DNA of 39,572 nt from CANJDH01 sp031430015 (GTDB lineage Bacteria > Pseudomonadota > Gammaproteobacteria > Burkholderiales > JAEUOS01): NCBI GenBank assembly GCA_031430015.1, contig JANPAR010000293.1, positions 1 to 39,572 on the forward strand, in the 5' to 3' direction. The position numbers and the translations under genes were made by a program. Every line of letters starts with the position of its first letter. Position 1 is the stretch's first letter. Positions 17,532 through 25,184 of this stretch are shown here, one piece after another. Under the pieces are notes generated by a model. That model saw nothing but the letters and a program-made list of their open reading frames with translations. It was not told the DNA's origin and did not search any database.

Positions 17532-18509
17532 TCACACGTTCACATTCACCACCAACCGCCCGCGAATCTTCCCCGCCACCAAATCCCCCGCCGCCGCAAT
17601 CGCTTCACCCAAGCCGATCTCCCTGGTGATCGCATCGAGTTTCGACGCAACGATGTTGCAGCCGAGCTTGCTCCACGCTTTCACGCGCTGCGCTTTGGGT
17701 GCCATCACCGAGTCAATGCCGGCGAGCGTTACTCCACGCAGAATGAATGGTGCGACGCTGCCGGGCAGGTCGAGGCCTTGCGCGAGGCCGCAGGCGGTGA
17801 CCACGCCGCCGTACTTGGTTTGCGCGCACGCGTTGGCGAGCGTGTGCGAGCCGACCGAGTCGACGACACCCGCCCAGCGTTCTTTTTGCATTGGCTTGCC
17901 CGCTGCGCTCAGGGTGGCGCGGTCGATCACTTCGGCGGCACCGAGTGACTTGAGGTAATCAGCCTCGTTCATCTTGCCGGTGGAGGCAACGACTTTGTAA
18001 CCCCATTCGGAAAGGATGGCGATGGCGACGCTGCCAACGCCGCCCGAGGCACCTGTGACGAGGATTTCGCCCTGGTCTTTGGTGACGCCCAATTGCTCCA
18101 TGCGCATCACACACAGCATCGCGGTGTAGCCGGCGGTGCCGAGCGCCATCGCTTGCTTCGTGGTCAGTTGTGAGGGCAGGGGCACCAGCCAATCGCCTTT
18201 CACGCGCGCCTTTTGCGCAAGGCCACCCCAGTGTGTCTCGCCCACACCCCAGCCGTTGAGGATCACCTTGTCGCCGGTCTTGTAATCGGCGTTGCTGGAC
18301 TGCTCGACGGTGCCGGCGAAATCGATGCCCGGCACCATCGGCCACTTGCGCACCACCGGGCTTTTGTTGGTGATGGCGAGGCCATCCTTGTAGTTGAGCG
18401 TGGAGTAATCGACCTTGACGGTGACGTCTCCTTCCGGCAGTTGTGCCTCGTCAATTGCGGCGAGGGCGGCGCCAACTACGTCGCCTTTGGTGAGAAGTAT
18501 GCCTTGCAT
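17532..18509 (-). CDS. acuI: Acrylyl-CoA reductase / YhdH-like quinone oxidoreductase
   Basis: This 325-residue medium-chain dehydrogenase/reductase matches the AcuI/YhdH branch, whose characterised members reduce acrylyl-CoA to propionyl-CoA with NADPH. Visible markers are STLNYKDGLAIT (36-47), MVPGIDFAGTV (58-68), ILNGWGVGETHWGG, the nucleotide-binding LVTGASGGVGSVAI and VVASTGK. No structural zinc-binding cysteines are present, as expected for this branch. The gene symbol reflects the subfamily; acrylyl-CoA use has not been shown here. It is convergent with the serine hydrolase (6 bp between stops) and lies 140 bp downstream of nei on the same strand. Confidence 0.88.
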   Translation of the reverse strand: MQGILLTKGDVVGAALAAIDEAQLPEGDVTVKVDYSTLNYKDGLAITNKSPVVRKWPMVPGIDFAGTVEQSSNADYKTGDKVILNGWGVGETHWGGLAQKARVKGDWLVPLPSQLTTKQAMALGTAGYTAMLCVMRMEQLGVTKDQGEILVTGASGGVGSVAIAILSEWGYKVVASTGKMNEADYLKSLGAAEVIDRATLSAAGKPMQKERWAGVVDSVGSHTLANACAQTKYGGVVTACGLAQGLDLPGSVAPFILRGVTLAGIDSVMAPKAQRVKAWSKLGCNIVASKLDAITREIGLGEAIAAAGDLVAGKIRGRLVVNVNV

Positions 18510-18575
18510 GCTTGCCTCTTGTGTAGGTTGAACCGTGGCATCGCTGCCAAACCTGATTTATGTATCCGCTGAGGC

Positions 18576-18633
18576 CCTTGGTGAGAGCCATTGTCAGAGC
18601 AATGCCTTGAAACGCCTTGGTGGGAGCGGCTCC
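18576..18633. repeat. Direct repeat plus short GGAGC/GCTCC palindrome between nei and acuI
   Basis: CCTTGGTGAGAGC (18576-18588) and CCTTGGTGGGAGC (18615-18627) differ by one base and start 39 bp apart. The second runs into the palindrome GGAGCGGCTCC (18623-18633). The core resembles the other GGAGC/GCTCC intergenic palindromes in this window and may be a REP-like element. Confidence 0.45.
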
Positions 18634-18649
18634 TGGCCACAGTCATCTC

Positions 18650-19516
18650 TCAGTGCTTGCTGGGCAACGCCTGTTTGCTGCTATCAACATCTTGCGGTTG
18701 GCAATGTTCGCATAAGTAGAGATTGCGGCTCGCGGCATCAATGCGCCTGATGCGGTGGCCGCATTGGTGGCATGGCTCGCCCTCCCGGTCAAACACCCAG
18801 TGCCGGTAGCGGCCAAACGCGACGCCTTCGTTCTTGAGCCGTGCGGCAATCGCTGGATCATTCGTGACGCCACCTGTCCGATACGAGCGCCGCGTGAGTT
18901 GCAGGGCCGAGTTGGCAAGTGCCTGCCGTTGCTGAGTGGCAAGCCCTGCGATGCAGGCACCGGGATGCAAACGCGCAGTGAACAGGATTTCGCTGCGCAG
19001 ATAGTTGCCCACGCCGGAGAGAAACGATTGATCAAGCAATAGCACCGCGAGGTTACGGCGCGCAAAGCGGTGTTGTTCGATGTGGACGAGTACCTGCTGT
19101 ACGGTGACCCGCGGGTCGAGCAATTGGATGCCCAGTTTTGCGATGTAGGGATGGTGTTCGATCGTGCCTGTGTCGAGCACGGCTATCTCGGATGCGCTGT
19201 ACAGAACCGCCGTGTGGGACACGCTGGCAATCGTGAGTCTGGTCTGCAGAGGGCTGGCAGGTGGCGCGCCCCGGTAGATCGCCCATTTGCCGTAGAGATG
19301 GTTGTGCGAGTAGATGGTGGCGCCGCAGTCAAAATGGGTCAGGATGGCTTTGCCGCGCGCTTCAATGGCGCCGATCATGCACCCTGATAGACGCCGGCCG
19401 ACCGGTTGCAAGGCCGGAAACTTGTCCGGCGCAAAGCGCACGAGCACGGCACGTTTGCCGGCCAGCACGCGCGCGAGTTTATCCACCGCGCGGCGGATTT
19501 CGGGACCCTCAGGCAT
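18650..19516 (-). CDS. nei: Endonuclease VIII-like DNA glycosylase (Fpg/Nei family)
   Basis: This 288-residue base-excision repair enzyme removes oxidised bases and nicks the abasic site. The N-terminus must be MPEGPE because the catalytic Pro2 is exposed after Met removal, with Glu3 assisting; hence the ATG at 19516 rather than the GTG at 19519. Lys56 (ARGKAIL) matches the conserved lysine of the beta-hairpin. The H2TH segment is LLDQSFLSGVGNYLRSEIL (160-178), and the zinc finger uses Cys249, Cys252, Cys269 and Cys272. The sequence looks closer to Nei than MutM (Glu-Ile-Arg-Arg after MPEGP). It follows the DUF3429 gene by 21 bp. Confidence 0.94.
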   Translation of the reverse strand: MPEGPEIRRAVDKLARVLAGKRAVLVRFAPDKFPALQPVGRRLSGCMIGAIEARGKAILTHFDCGATIYSHNHLYGKWAIYRGAPPASPLQTRLTIASVSHTAVLYSASEIAVLDTGTIEHHPYIAKLGIQLLDPRVTVQQVLVHIEQHRFARRNLAVLLLDQSFLSGVGNYLRSEILFTARLHPGACIAGLATQQRQALANSALQLTRRSYRTGGVTNDPAIAARLKNEGVAFGRYRHWVFDREGEPCHQCGHRIRRIDAASRNLYLCEHCQPQDVDSSKQALPSKH

Positions 19517-19537
19517 CACGCTGTCATCGTTGCAGGG

Positions 19538-20026
19538 TCAATGTCCGCCATGGCCGGCCAGGATCAAACCCGCAATGCCAAGCGACAGCATGGCACCCGC
19601 GGTGAGCAGCGAACGCAAACGCATGTACCACGCCGGCAGTGCGTGGCGCCTGGAAAAGCGCAAGTCCATCAACCAGCAGACGGCAAACAGCATCGTCAGC
19701 AGGTAGCAGCCGGCATATTGCGGCAGCTGCAAGGCCACCCAAGCGATCAGTGCCGGGCAGACGCTCCAGCCAAACGCGGCCCACTGCTCGATAGCTGATT
19801 GATTGCCGGATTGCATCACCAGCCCCCACTGCAGAGCGCCGACAAAGGCTGCAATCAACGCCCCATACTGCACCAGCCAGCCCAGAAAGTAGGAGAGATT
19901 GGGTTCGGGATACCAAACAATGCCGGCAGTGAGCAGCGCAAAAGGCAGCAGGCCCGCGAAACCAAGAATCAAGGCGGGTGCCGGGGTGGTGGCGTCTATG
20001 GAGTTGGTGGAGTCAATCTGGCGCAT
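19538..20026 (-). CDS. DUF3429 membrane protein
   Basis: This 162-residue protein has about five hydrophobic segments: ALILGFAGLLPFALLTAGIV, LGWLVQYGALIAAFVGALQW, VCPALIAWVALQLPQYAGCY, LLTMLFAVCWLMDL and TAGAMLSLGIAGLILAG. The LGF(A/L)G...PF start and YGALIAAFVGALQWG stretch are typical of DUF3429, a family of small inner-membrane proteins of unknown function. It lies just upstream of nei on the same strand and probably shares its transcript; no functional link to DNA repair is evident. It is divergent from the LprI-like gene. Confidence 0.8.
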   Translation of the reverse strand: MRQIDSTNSIDATTPAPALILGFAGLLPFALLTAGIVWYPEPNLSYFLGWLVQYGALIAAFVGALQWGLVMQSGNQSAIEQWAAFGWSVCPALIAWVALQLPQYAGCYLLTMLFAVCWLMDLRFSRRHALPAWYMRLRSLLTAGAMLSLGIAGLILAGHGGH

Positions 20027-20181
20027 GCTGTTTTTATCGCAAATGGGCCCCCGCCAAGCCGTAGTTTACGCGCGCGCAAGCCGACTACAATTTGTGCGCA
20101 TCCGGTAGATCAGCCTAAGCCCAACACCCCCGCGGAGCCATGTAGCCTATGCCGTTCATCCATTCCCTGACCTGCGAGTGC

Positions 20182-20820
20182 GTGAAAAGAATTTTTCTGG
20201 TGGTGAGCCTGTGTGCTGCCGCATCCGCACAGGCGGTCACGTTCGATTGCACCAAGGCGAACGGCCCGGACGAAAACGCGATCTGCTCAGAGGTCACACT
20301 CTCCAAACTCGATGATGAATTCGGCAATGGCGTGCGTATGGTCAGTGCCAATCTCTCAATTCCAATGCGCGACTACGTCAAGCGTGCGCAGGAGCGCTGG
20401 GCCGCGTCGCCTGCCAGCCCGCGCAGTGGTGCGTGCAAGGGTGATGTCAAGTGCATCACTGCGCGCTATCAGGAGCGGCTCGCCTACTTGCGCAATCCGC
20501 ATCTTCCTTTTGAGGGCGTGTATGCGGCAAAAAAAGTGCAGTTCCGGCTGGAGAGTTTTGCCTCCGGCGCGCTGCGCTACGGTTTTTATCCGGAGGGCGG
20601 GGGCGCTGCGGTGTATTTCAACGAGGGCCGCGAGCCGCGGGTCAGCAATCGCGAATTGCTGCCGCCGCCGCCCGCCGAGCACTGTGTGCTGCGATTGGAG
20701 TTTGCGCAGGATGGCAACCTCACGGTGTATGTGAGGGAAGCGAAGAAAAAGGCGTGCGACAACTTCAAATTGCTGGCAGGCGTCTACGTGCGTGATTCCG
20801 CGCGGGTGCCGTTGAATTGA
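20182..20820 (+). CDS. Exported LprI/DUF1311-like protein
   Basis: The product is about 212 residues with a signal peptide (VKRIFLVVSLCAAASAQA, cleavage before VTFDC). The mature N-terminus FDCTKANGPDENAICSEVTL, followed by SKLDDEF, matches the LprI/DUF1311 pattern of paired cysteines and an SKLD-type helix, best known from lysozyme-inhibitor-related proteins. Another cysteine pair (GACKGDVKC) closes this helical domain. The remaining 110 residues form an unrecognised beta-rich tail with a PPPP run and two more cysteines. The GTG at 20182 gives a canonical signal peptide; the in-frame ATG at 20149 would add 11 residues. Function is not established. Confidence 0.78.
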   Translation: MKRIFLVVSLCAAASAQAVTFDCTKANGPDENAICSEVTLSKLDDEFGNGVRMVSANLSIPMRDYVKRAQERWAASPASPRSGACKGDVKCITARYQERLAYLRNPHLPFEGVYAAKKVQFRLESFASGALRYGFYPEGGGAAVYFNEGREPRVSNRELLPPPPAEHCVLRLEFAQDGNLTVYVREAKKKACDNFKLLAGVYVRDSARVPLN

Positions 20821-20943
20821 GAGGAATACCCGGGCGCAATGCCGAAAGCAGTGGCGCGAGCAATTTCCGGAAAGCAATATCCGGCGGACGCGTTGTACGG
20901 CCGCTTAACTTGATCCACCGATGTGTTAACCAGGGAGTAAGAC

Positions 20944-21882
20944 ATGGCGCTACGCCAGAACCGTAAAGTCATCATCACCTGCGCCGTGACGGGCGCGATA
21001 CATACGCCGAGCATGTCGCCGCATTTGCCGATCAGTCCGAAGGAAATCGCCGACGCAGCGGTAGGCGCGGCAGAGGCTGGCGCGGCGATAGTGCATTTGC
21101 ATGCGCGTGATCCGGTGGATGGCCGGCCTACGCAAGATCCGAAGTGGTTTCGTGAATTCGCGCCAGACATTGCCAGCCGCTCTGACGTGGTGATTAACTT
21201 CACCACCGGCGGCGCGCCGACCATGACGATTGAAGAGCGCTTGCAACCGGCACTGCAACTCAAACCCGAAGTCGCCTCGCTCAACATGGGCTCGATGAAT
21301 TTCGGCATGTATCCAATGCTGTCGCGCTACAAAAACTGGCAGCACGACTGGGAAGTGCCTTATCTCGCGGGGTCGGATGAGCGCATCTTCAAGAACACTT
21401 TCAAGGACATTCAATACATTCTTGAGTCTTGTTCGGCCAACCTAACGCGTTTCGAGATCGAGTGCTATGACATCGGCCACCTCTACACGGCAGCACATTT
21501 TCTGGAGCGTCAGATTGTCAAGCCGCCTCTGTTCATTCAATCGGTGTTCGGCCTCTTGGGCGGCATCGGCCCGCACCCGGAAGACGTGATGCAGATGCGC
21601 CGCACGGCAGACCGCTTGTTCGGTGACGACTACGTGTGGTCGGTACTCGGCGCCGGGCGCAACCAGATGCCAATTGCAGCCATGTCGGCGGTGATGGGCG
21701 GCAATGTGCGCGTGGGTCTTGAAGATTCGCTGTGGGACGGCCCCGGCACGCTGGCGGCCACCAACGCCGCGCAAGTGAAACGGATTCGCAGCATCATCGA
21801 GGCGCTTTCGCTCGAAGTCGCCACGCCTAATGAGGCGCGCGATATTCTGAAGCTGAAGGGCAAAAACAGCGTCGGGTTCTGA
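20944..21882 (+). CDS. BKACE family beta-keto acid cleavage enzyme (DUF849)
   Basis: This 312-residue TIM-barrel protein belongs to the 3-keto-5-aminohexanoate cleavage (Kce/BKACE) family, which condenses a beta-keto acid with acetyl-CoA and splits it to acetoacetate and a new CoA ester. The metal-binding HLHARDP (51-57, His51 and His53) and the late RVGLEDSLW with Glu260 are visible, together with GAAIVH and INFTTGG strands. A good AGGGAG ribosome-binding site precedes the ATG. Family members use many substrates, including dehydrocarnitine and 3-keto-5-aminohexanoate. No lysine-fermentation or carnitine genes lie nearby, so the substrate is open. Confidence 0.93.
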   Translation: MALRQNRKVIITCAVTGAIHTPSMSPHLPISPKEIADAAVGAAEAGAAIVHLHARDPVDGRPTQDPKWFREFAPDIASRSDVVINFTTGGAPTMTIEERLQPALQLKPEVASLNMGSMNFGMYPMLSRYKNWQHDWEVPYLAGSDERIFKNTFKDIQYILESCSANLTRFEIECYDIGHLYTAAHFLERQIVKPPLFIQSVFGLLGGIGPHPEDVMQMRRTADRLFGDDYVWSVLGAGRNQMPIAAMSAVMGGNVRVGLEDSLWDGPGTLAATNAAQVKRIRSIIEALSLEVATPNEARDILKLKGKNSVGF

Positions 21883-21974
21883 CCCTGTTTTTCGTGGTGG
21901 GGCAGCGCCTGATTTTGGCACCGTGCTTCGCAGCGGCGCAGCGCGGGGTTTTGACTCTGCCGCGCGGCAGCGCC

Positions 21975-22532
21975 TCAGCGCAAGCGCCGCTTCGAGGTCG
22001 CAAACAGCGTCACCGCACCAATCAACATGAAGGCGATGCCTGCGAGCACGTTGACCACGTCGGCGCGGCGCGTATTGGCACGCACTGTCAGTACCGCTTT
22101 GGTCAGCGCAAACGCAGGCGCTGCAGCTTCACTGACCAGGACGCTGTAGACGCCCGGCGTGTTGATTTTGGTATGCAGCAGCGGATGGCTTTGCCCCCGC
22201 GTTGCAGTATCACTGGCAGTGCCATTGAACAACGTTTCGGCTTTGGCGGCGATCTCGCTGCCGCAGATCAAGTGGGTGAGGTAGCGGTTGGCGGCCGGGG
22301 CACCGGCGCTGGCCGAAAACTCGGTTTCAAGCGTAATGGCTACCGGGCTTTGCTCGGGTTTGAGGCTCAGGATCAGCGGTGGATACGACTGCGGCGCACT
22401 GCCGGGACCGCGCACCAGCGGCACACGCGCCAATTCAGCACCGCTGAACAACTTGGCATGCAAGATGTTGAGTGGTGCGGCGGCGGCACCAGCGAGCAAG
22501 AACCCTACAGCCGCCCAGCGTAGCAAGGTCAA
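21975..22532 (-). CDS. Unrecognised protein with membrane segments at both ends
   Basis: I do not recognise this 185-residue protein. It has an N-terminal hydrophobic segment (LLRWAAVGFLLAGAAAAPLN, residues 3-22) and a C-terminal one (VVNVLAGIAFMLIGAVTLFA, 159-178) followed by a basic tail (SKRRLR). The 130 residues between look beta-rich and extracytoplasmic (PPLILSLKPEQSPVAITLET; SHPLLHTKINTPGVYSVLVS), perhaps an Ig- or jelly-roll-like domain. The TTG at 22532 overlaps the stop of the upstream degenerate aminotransferase gene (TTGA), with GGAG about eight bases before it, so the two are very likely translationally coupled. This suggests a shared function. Confidence 0.7.
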   Translation of the reverse strand: MTLLRWAAVGFLLAGAAAAPLNILHAKLFSGAELARVPLVRGPGSAPQSYPPLILSLKPEQSPVAITLETEFSASAGAPAANRYLTHLICGSEIAAKAETLFNGTASDTATRGQSHPLLHTKINTPGVYSVLVSEAAAPAFALTKAVLTVRANTRRADVVNVLAGIAFMLIGAVTLFATSKRRLR

Positions 22533-23812
22533 GCAGCAGCTCCGATTTCCATCAGCACCACACGCGCCGCCGACAGTGTGCGGTCCAGATCGGCGTCGTC
22601 GTGGGCGGTGCCGAGGTACCAGGTGCCGCCGGGCAGCAGACGCACGCCGTGTGCCAGCATCGCGAGGCGAAACTGCTCATAGCGCGGGTGCTCGGCAATG
22701 GGCACGTCAAAGGCCGGCTCAGGGGTGGGTTTGCTTGACAGGTCGAGCCAGAAAATGGGGCCTGGCCCGCGCGTGACGACCGGCACGCCAGCCTCGATAC
22801 CGATTTGTTCCAGACCGCTCATCAACTGCCGGCCACGCGTGGTCAGGCCGTGATACAGGCCTTGACCGCCGAGACGCAGGCGCGACAGCAGGGCAAGCCC
22901 CGCCGCGATGCCGAGGCCGTTGCCGTTAAAGGTGCTGAAGTGCGACACCGCATTGCTCACCAGCAGTTCCATCAGCTTGGCGCGGCCTGCCAGCGCTCCG
23001 ATGGGCGCGCCGTTGCCCAGCGACTGGCCGCAGATGACGAGGTCGGGACCGAGATTGCCGGTCAACAGATACTTGCCGATCGCGCCCTGAAACTCGATGC
23101 GCAATCCGGTGAATGATTCGTTGAGAATGAACAGTGCCTGGTGGCTGGTGGTGAGGTGGCGCACCAGACCAAGGAAGCCACCCGCCGGCTCAAACCCGCC
23201 GCGGCTCGCCATCACCGGCTCGACAATCACACCAGCAATGCTCGCGCCGTGGGCTGTGAATGCCGCCCGCAATGCTTCCGCATCGTTCCACGGCAGCACC
23301 AGTGTCTCGCCCAGTGCCTGGCGGCTGTGATAGTGACCGGCGAAACGCACGATCAGATCGCGCGAGGTGGCGACGCGCGCGATCTTGAGCGCGGTCTGAA
23401 TCGCGGCAGCGTTGCTGATGTGAAAGCGGATCGAATCCATGCCCGGCATTGCTGCGCACAACTCATCGGCGAGCTGAATTTCACGCGGGTTGGTGGCGGC
23501 AGTCTGGATGCCCAATTCGAGCTGTGCGGAAATCGCCGCGTTGACGTCGGGATGGGCGTGGCCGAGCAACACGGTGCCGAGGCCGCAAACGTAGTCGACA
23601 TACTCGTTGCCGGCGGTATCCCAGACATGACTGCCATGCGCGCGCGCCGCGACCAGGCCGTCAACACCCTGCGCCAGCCTCCAGTTGGCCGACAGCCCGA
23701 GAGGTACGCCTTGCAGGATACGCAGGCGCGCCGAGTCGAGCGGGGGCGGCTCAGGAGCGGCGGTCTCGAAGTAGGGCGCGAGCGCCTGCGTGTCGTTGAG
23801 CGGATAGTTCAC
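22529..23812 (-). CDS. GSAM-like class III aminotransferase homologue lacking PLP residues (candidate pseudoenzyme)
   Basis: This intact 427-residue protein aligns along its length by eye with glutamate-1-semialdehyde aminotransferase-type class III PLP enzymes. Matching segments include VWDTAGNEYVDYVCGLGTVL, LLGHAHPDV (82-90), GVIVEPVMA, GAPIGALAGR and a C-terminal GTWYLGTAHDDADLDRTL. The active site is nevertheless altered. The PLP lysine of the usual G-K-x-x-G-G-G motif is Gln263 (CGQSLGNGAP). The DE(V/M)-type aspartate that contacts PLP N1 is Asn231 (LFILNESFTGLR). The phosphate-binding SGTEA is SNAAA (133-137), and GTLSGNP is STFNGNG. I confirmed these codons on the complementary strand. 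There is no stop or frameshift. A non-catalytic or repurposed role is inferred. Confidence 0.88.
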   Translation of the reverse strand: MNYPLNDTQALAPYFETAAPEPPPLDSARLRILQGVPLGLSANWRLAQGVDGLVAARAHGSHVWDTAGNEYVDYVCGLGTVLLGHAHPDVNAAISAQLELGIQTAATNPREIQLADELCAAMPGMDSIRFHISNAAAIQTALKIARVATSRDLIVRFAGHYHSRQALGETLVLPWNDAEALRAAFTAHGASIAGVIVEPVMASRGGFEPAGGFLGLVRHLTTSHQALFILNESFTGLRIEFQGAIGKYLLTGNLGPDLVICGQSLGNGAPIGALAGRAKLMELLVSNAVSHFSTFNGNGLGIAAGLALLSRLRLGGQGLYHGLTTRGRQLMSGLEQIGIEAGVPVVTRGPGPIFWLDLSSKPTPEPAFDVPIAEHPRYEQFRLAMLAHGVRLLPGGTWYLGTAHDDADLDRTLSAARVVLMEIGAAA

Positions 23813-24214
23813 GGACGTTTTGGAAAGTCTTGACTTGGTGCCAAAAAGTAGAAGCGTGGGGAGGAAGTTTACGGCGATTTTGCACCGTCAGCATGGATCG
23901 GGTACCGCCGATCATGCGCCGCTCGCTGCCATTGCAAGGAGGGCATAATTTGTTTATAATTCAAGGCTTTCCTGCAATTTCTAGTCCGGCTTTCCGCAGT
24001 TTCAATACGCGGTGTTGTGGTCGGTGCAGCGGCGATTTCGTTCAGACTTGCGCACGGGTATCTAACAGGCTTCATCCGGTTCGCGCGGGTCAGGGGTTTT
24101 GGCAGGGTCAAGCTTCGACAGTGTCGCGAAGCTCGAGCATGCCACAGTATTTTGGTTTGCGGTGCATTTCGCATTTCATCTGTTTGTGTTTACTTTATTT
24201 GTGAGGGTAGTTTC
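23813..24214 (+). other. Divergent promoter region and long rpsP leader
   Basis: These 402 bp separate the aminotransferase-like gene (minus) from rpsP (plus). They hold a consensus promoter at 23932-23960 and then about 250 bases of presumed rpsP leader. No gene is convincing in the leader. The rpsP frame is open back to 24017, but the rpsP ATG and its ribosome-binding site make that extension unlikely. Confidence 0.55.
23932..23960 (+). promoter_or_regulatory. Sigma70-type promoter of the rpsP operon
   Basis: TTGCAA (23932-23937) and TATAAT (23955-23960) are separated by 17 bp. This predicts a start near 23967 and a leader of roughly 248 bases before rpsP. Confidence 0.75.
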
Positions 24215-24484
24215 ATGGTCAGCATTCGTATGGCTCGTGGCGGCGCAAAAGGCCGTCCTTTTTACAACATCGTTGCCGCTGATTCGCGCAATCCGCGCGA
24301 CGGCCGCTTCATCGAGCGCGTCGGTTTTTACAATCCGATTGCGAGCGAAAACGAAGAGGCGCTGCGCTTTGATCTGGCACGCGTAACCCACTGGAAAAAT
24401 GTCGGCGCGCAAGTCTCGCCGTCGGTGGCGCGCCTGCTCAAGCAGTTCGCCAAGAAGGCTCCGGCGGCTGTTGCGGCGGCCTGA
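24215..24484 (+). CDS. rpsP: 30S ribosomal protein S16
   Basis: This 89-residue small-subunit protein binds 16S rRNA early in assembly. The sequence MVSIRMARGGAKGRPFYNIV, AADSRNPRDGRFIERVGFYN is the standard S16 N-terminus. The end is alanine-rich (KKAPAAVAAA), as is common in related bacteria. GAGGGTAG precedes the ATG at the right spacing and fixes the start. It is the first gene of the classic rpsP-rimM-trmD-rplS operon; rimM starts 25 bp after its stop. Confidence 0.97.
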   Translation: MVSIRMARGGAKGRPFYNIVAADSRNPRDGRFIERVGFYNPIASENEEALRFDLARVTHWKNVGAQVSPSVARLLKQFAKKAPAAVAAA

Positions 24485-24509
24485 GCGTTTTGCGTAGAGG
24501 CGGCACGCA

Positions 24510-25097
24510 GTGGCGCCGCCGGTGACGCGTGCAGTTGAGGGCAGCCCGTCTGCGCCATCCGACTTGGTCGTGATGGCGCAGGTCAAAGAGCCCTACGGTC
24601 TCAAAGGCTGGATCAAGCTCTACATGTTTGGCGAGGCGCGTGACGGCCTCAAGGATTTTTCGCTGTGGTGGATCAATCGCGGCAGCGAGGCCGAGCCCGA
24701 TTGGCAAAGCGTAATACCCGAGCAGGTTGCGGAACACGGCGGCACGCTGGTGGCAAAGTGGCCGGGAGTGGAAGATCGCGACGCAGCTTTCGCGCTCAAG
24801 GGTTTGCAGATTGCCGTGCCGCGCTCGCAGTTTGCGGCAAATGAAGAGAACGAGTTTTACTGGTCCGATTTGATCGGACTTGCGGTCAGCAACCGGCAAG
24901 GCGAGTTGCTGGGGCAGGTGGAAGGATTGCTCGATCTCGGGCCGCATCAGGTGTTGAAGGTGCGGTCAGCGGCGGGAGCGGCGGCTTTGAATGCGCAGGC
25001 GGCTGGTGAAAGATTGATTCCGTTTGTGGCGCAGTACATCGATGCAGTCGATATCGGGCAGGGCAAGATTACGGTGGACTGGCGTCTGGACTACTGA
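24510..25097 (+). CDS. rimM: Ribosome maturation factor RimM
   Basis: This 195-residue protein binds S19 and aids maturation of the 30S head. An N-terminal beta-barrel domain (VVMAQVKEPYGLKGWIKLYM, residues 20-39) is followed by the C-terminal PRC-barrel domain with NEFYWSDLIGLAVSN, GEVxG-type GQVEGLLDLGPHQVLKV and LIPFVAQYIDAVDI. The GTG at 24510 is used because AGAGG lies about nine bases upstream. The first 18 residues are a variable extension. It is located between rpsP and trmD, as expected. Confidence 0.95.
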   Translation: MAPPVTRAVEGSPSAPSDLVVMAQVKEPYGLKGWIKLYMFGEARDGLKDFSLWWINRGSEAEPDWQSVIPEQVAEHGGTLVAKWPGVEDRDAAFALKGLQIAVPRSQFAANEENEFYWSDLIGLAVSNRQGELLGQVEGLLDLGPHQVLKVRSAAGAAALNAQAAGERLIPFVAQYIDAVDIGQGKITVDWRLDY

Positions 25098-25113
25098 CGT
25101 ATTGGCCGGGAAC

Positions 25114-25137
25114 GGTAGGCTGGTAGGCTGGTAGGCT
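25114..25137 (+). repeat. Triple GGTAGGCT tandem repeat
   Basis: Three exact copies of the octamer GGTAGGCT occupy 25114-25121, 25122-25129 and 25130-25137 in the rimM-trmD spacer. This is probably a slippage-prone microsatellite. Confidence 0.8.
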
Positions 25138-25184
25138 CGCAGGCCGGAATACGTTGGCCGGGTGGTTTGAAAGAGGCAGTGGCG

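Noticed and set aside
24017..24214. In-frame upstream extension of rpsP
   Set aside because: S16 begins MVSIRMARGG at 24215 with a good ribosome-binding site; the extension has no S16-like content.
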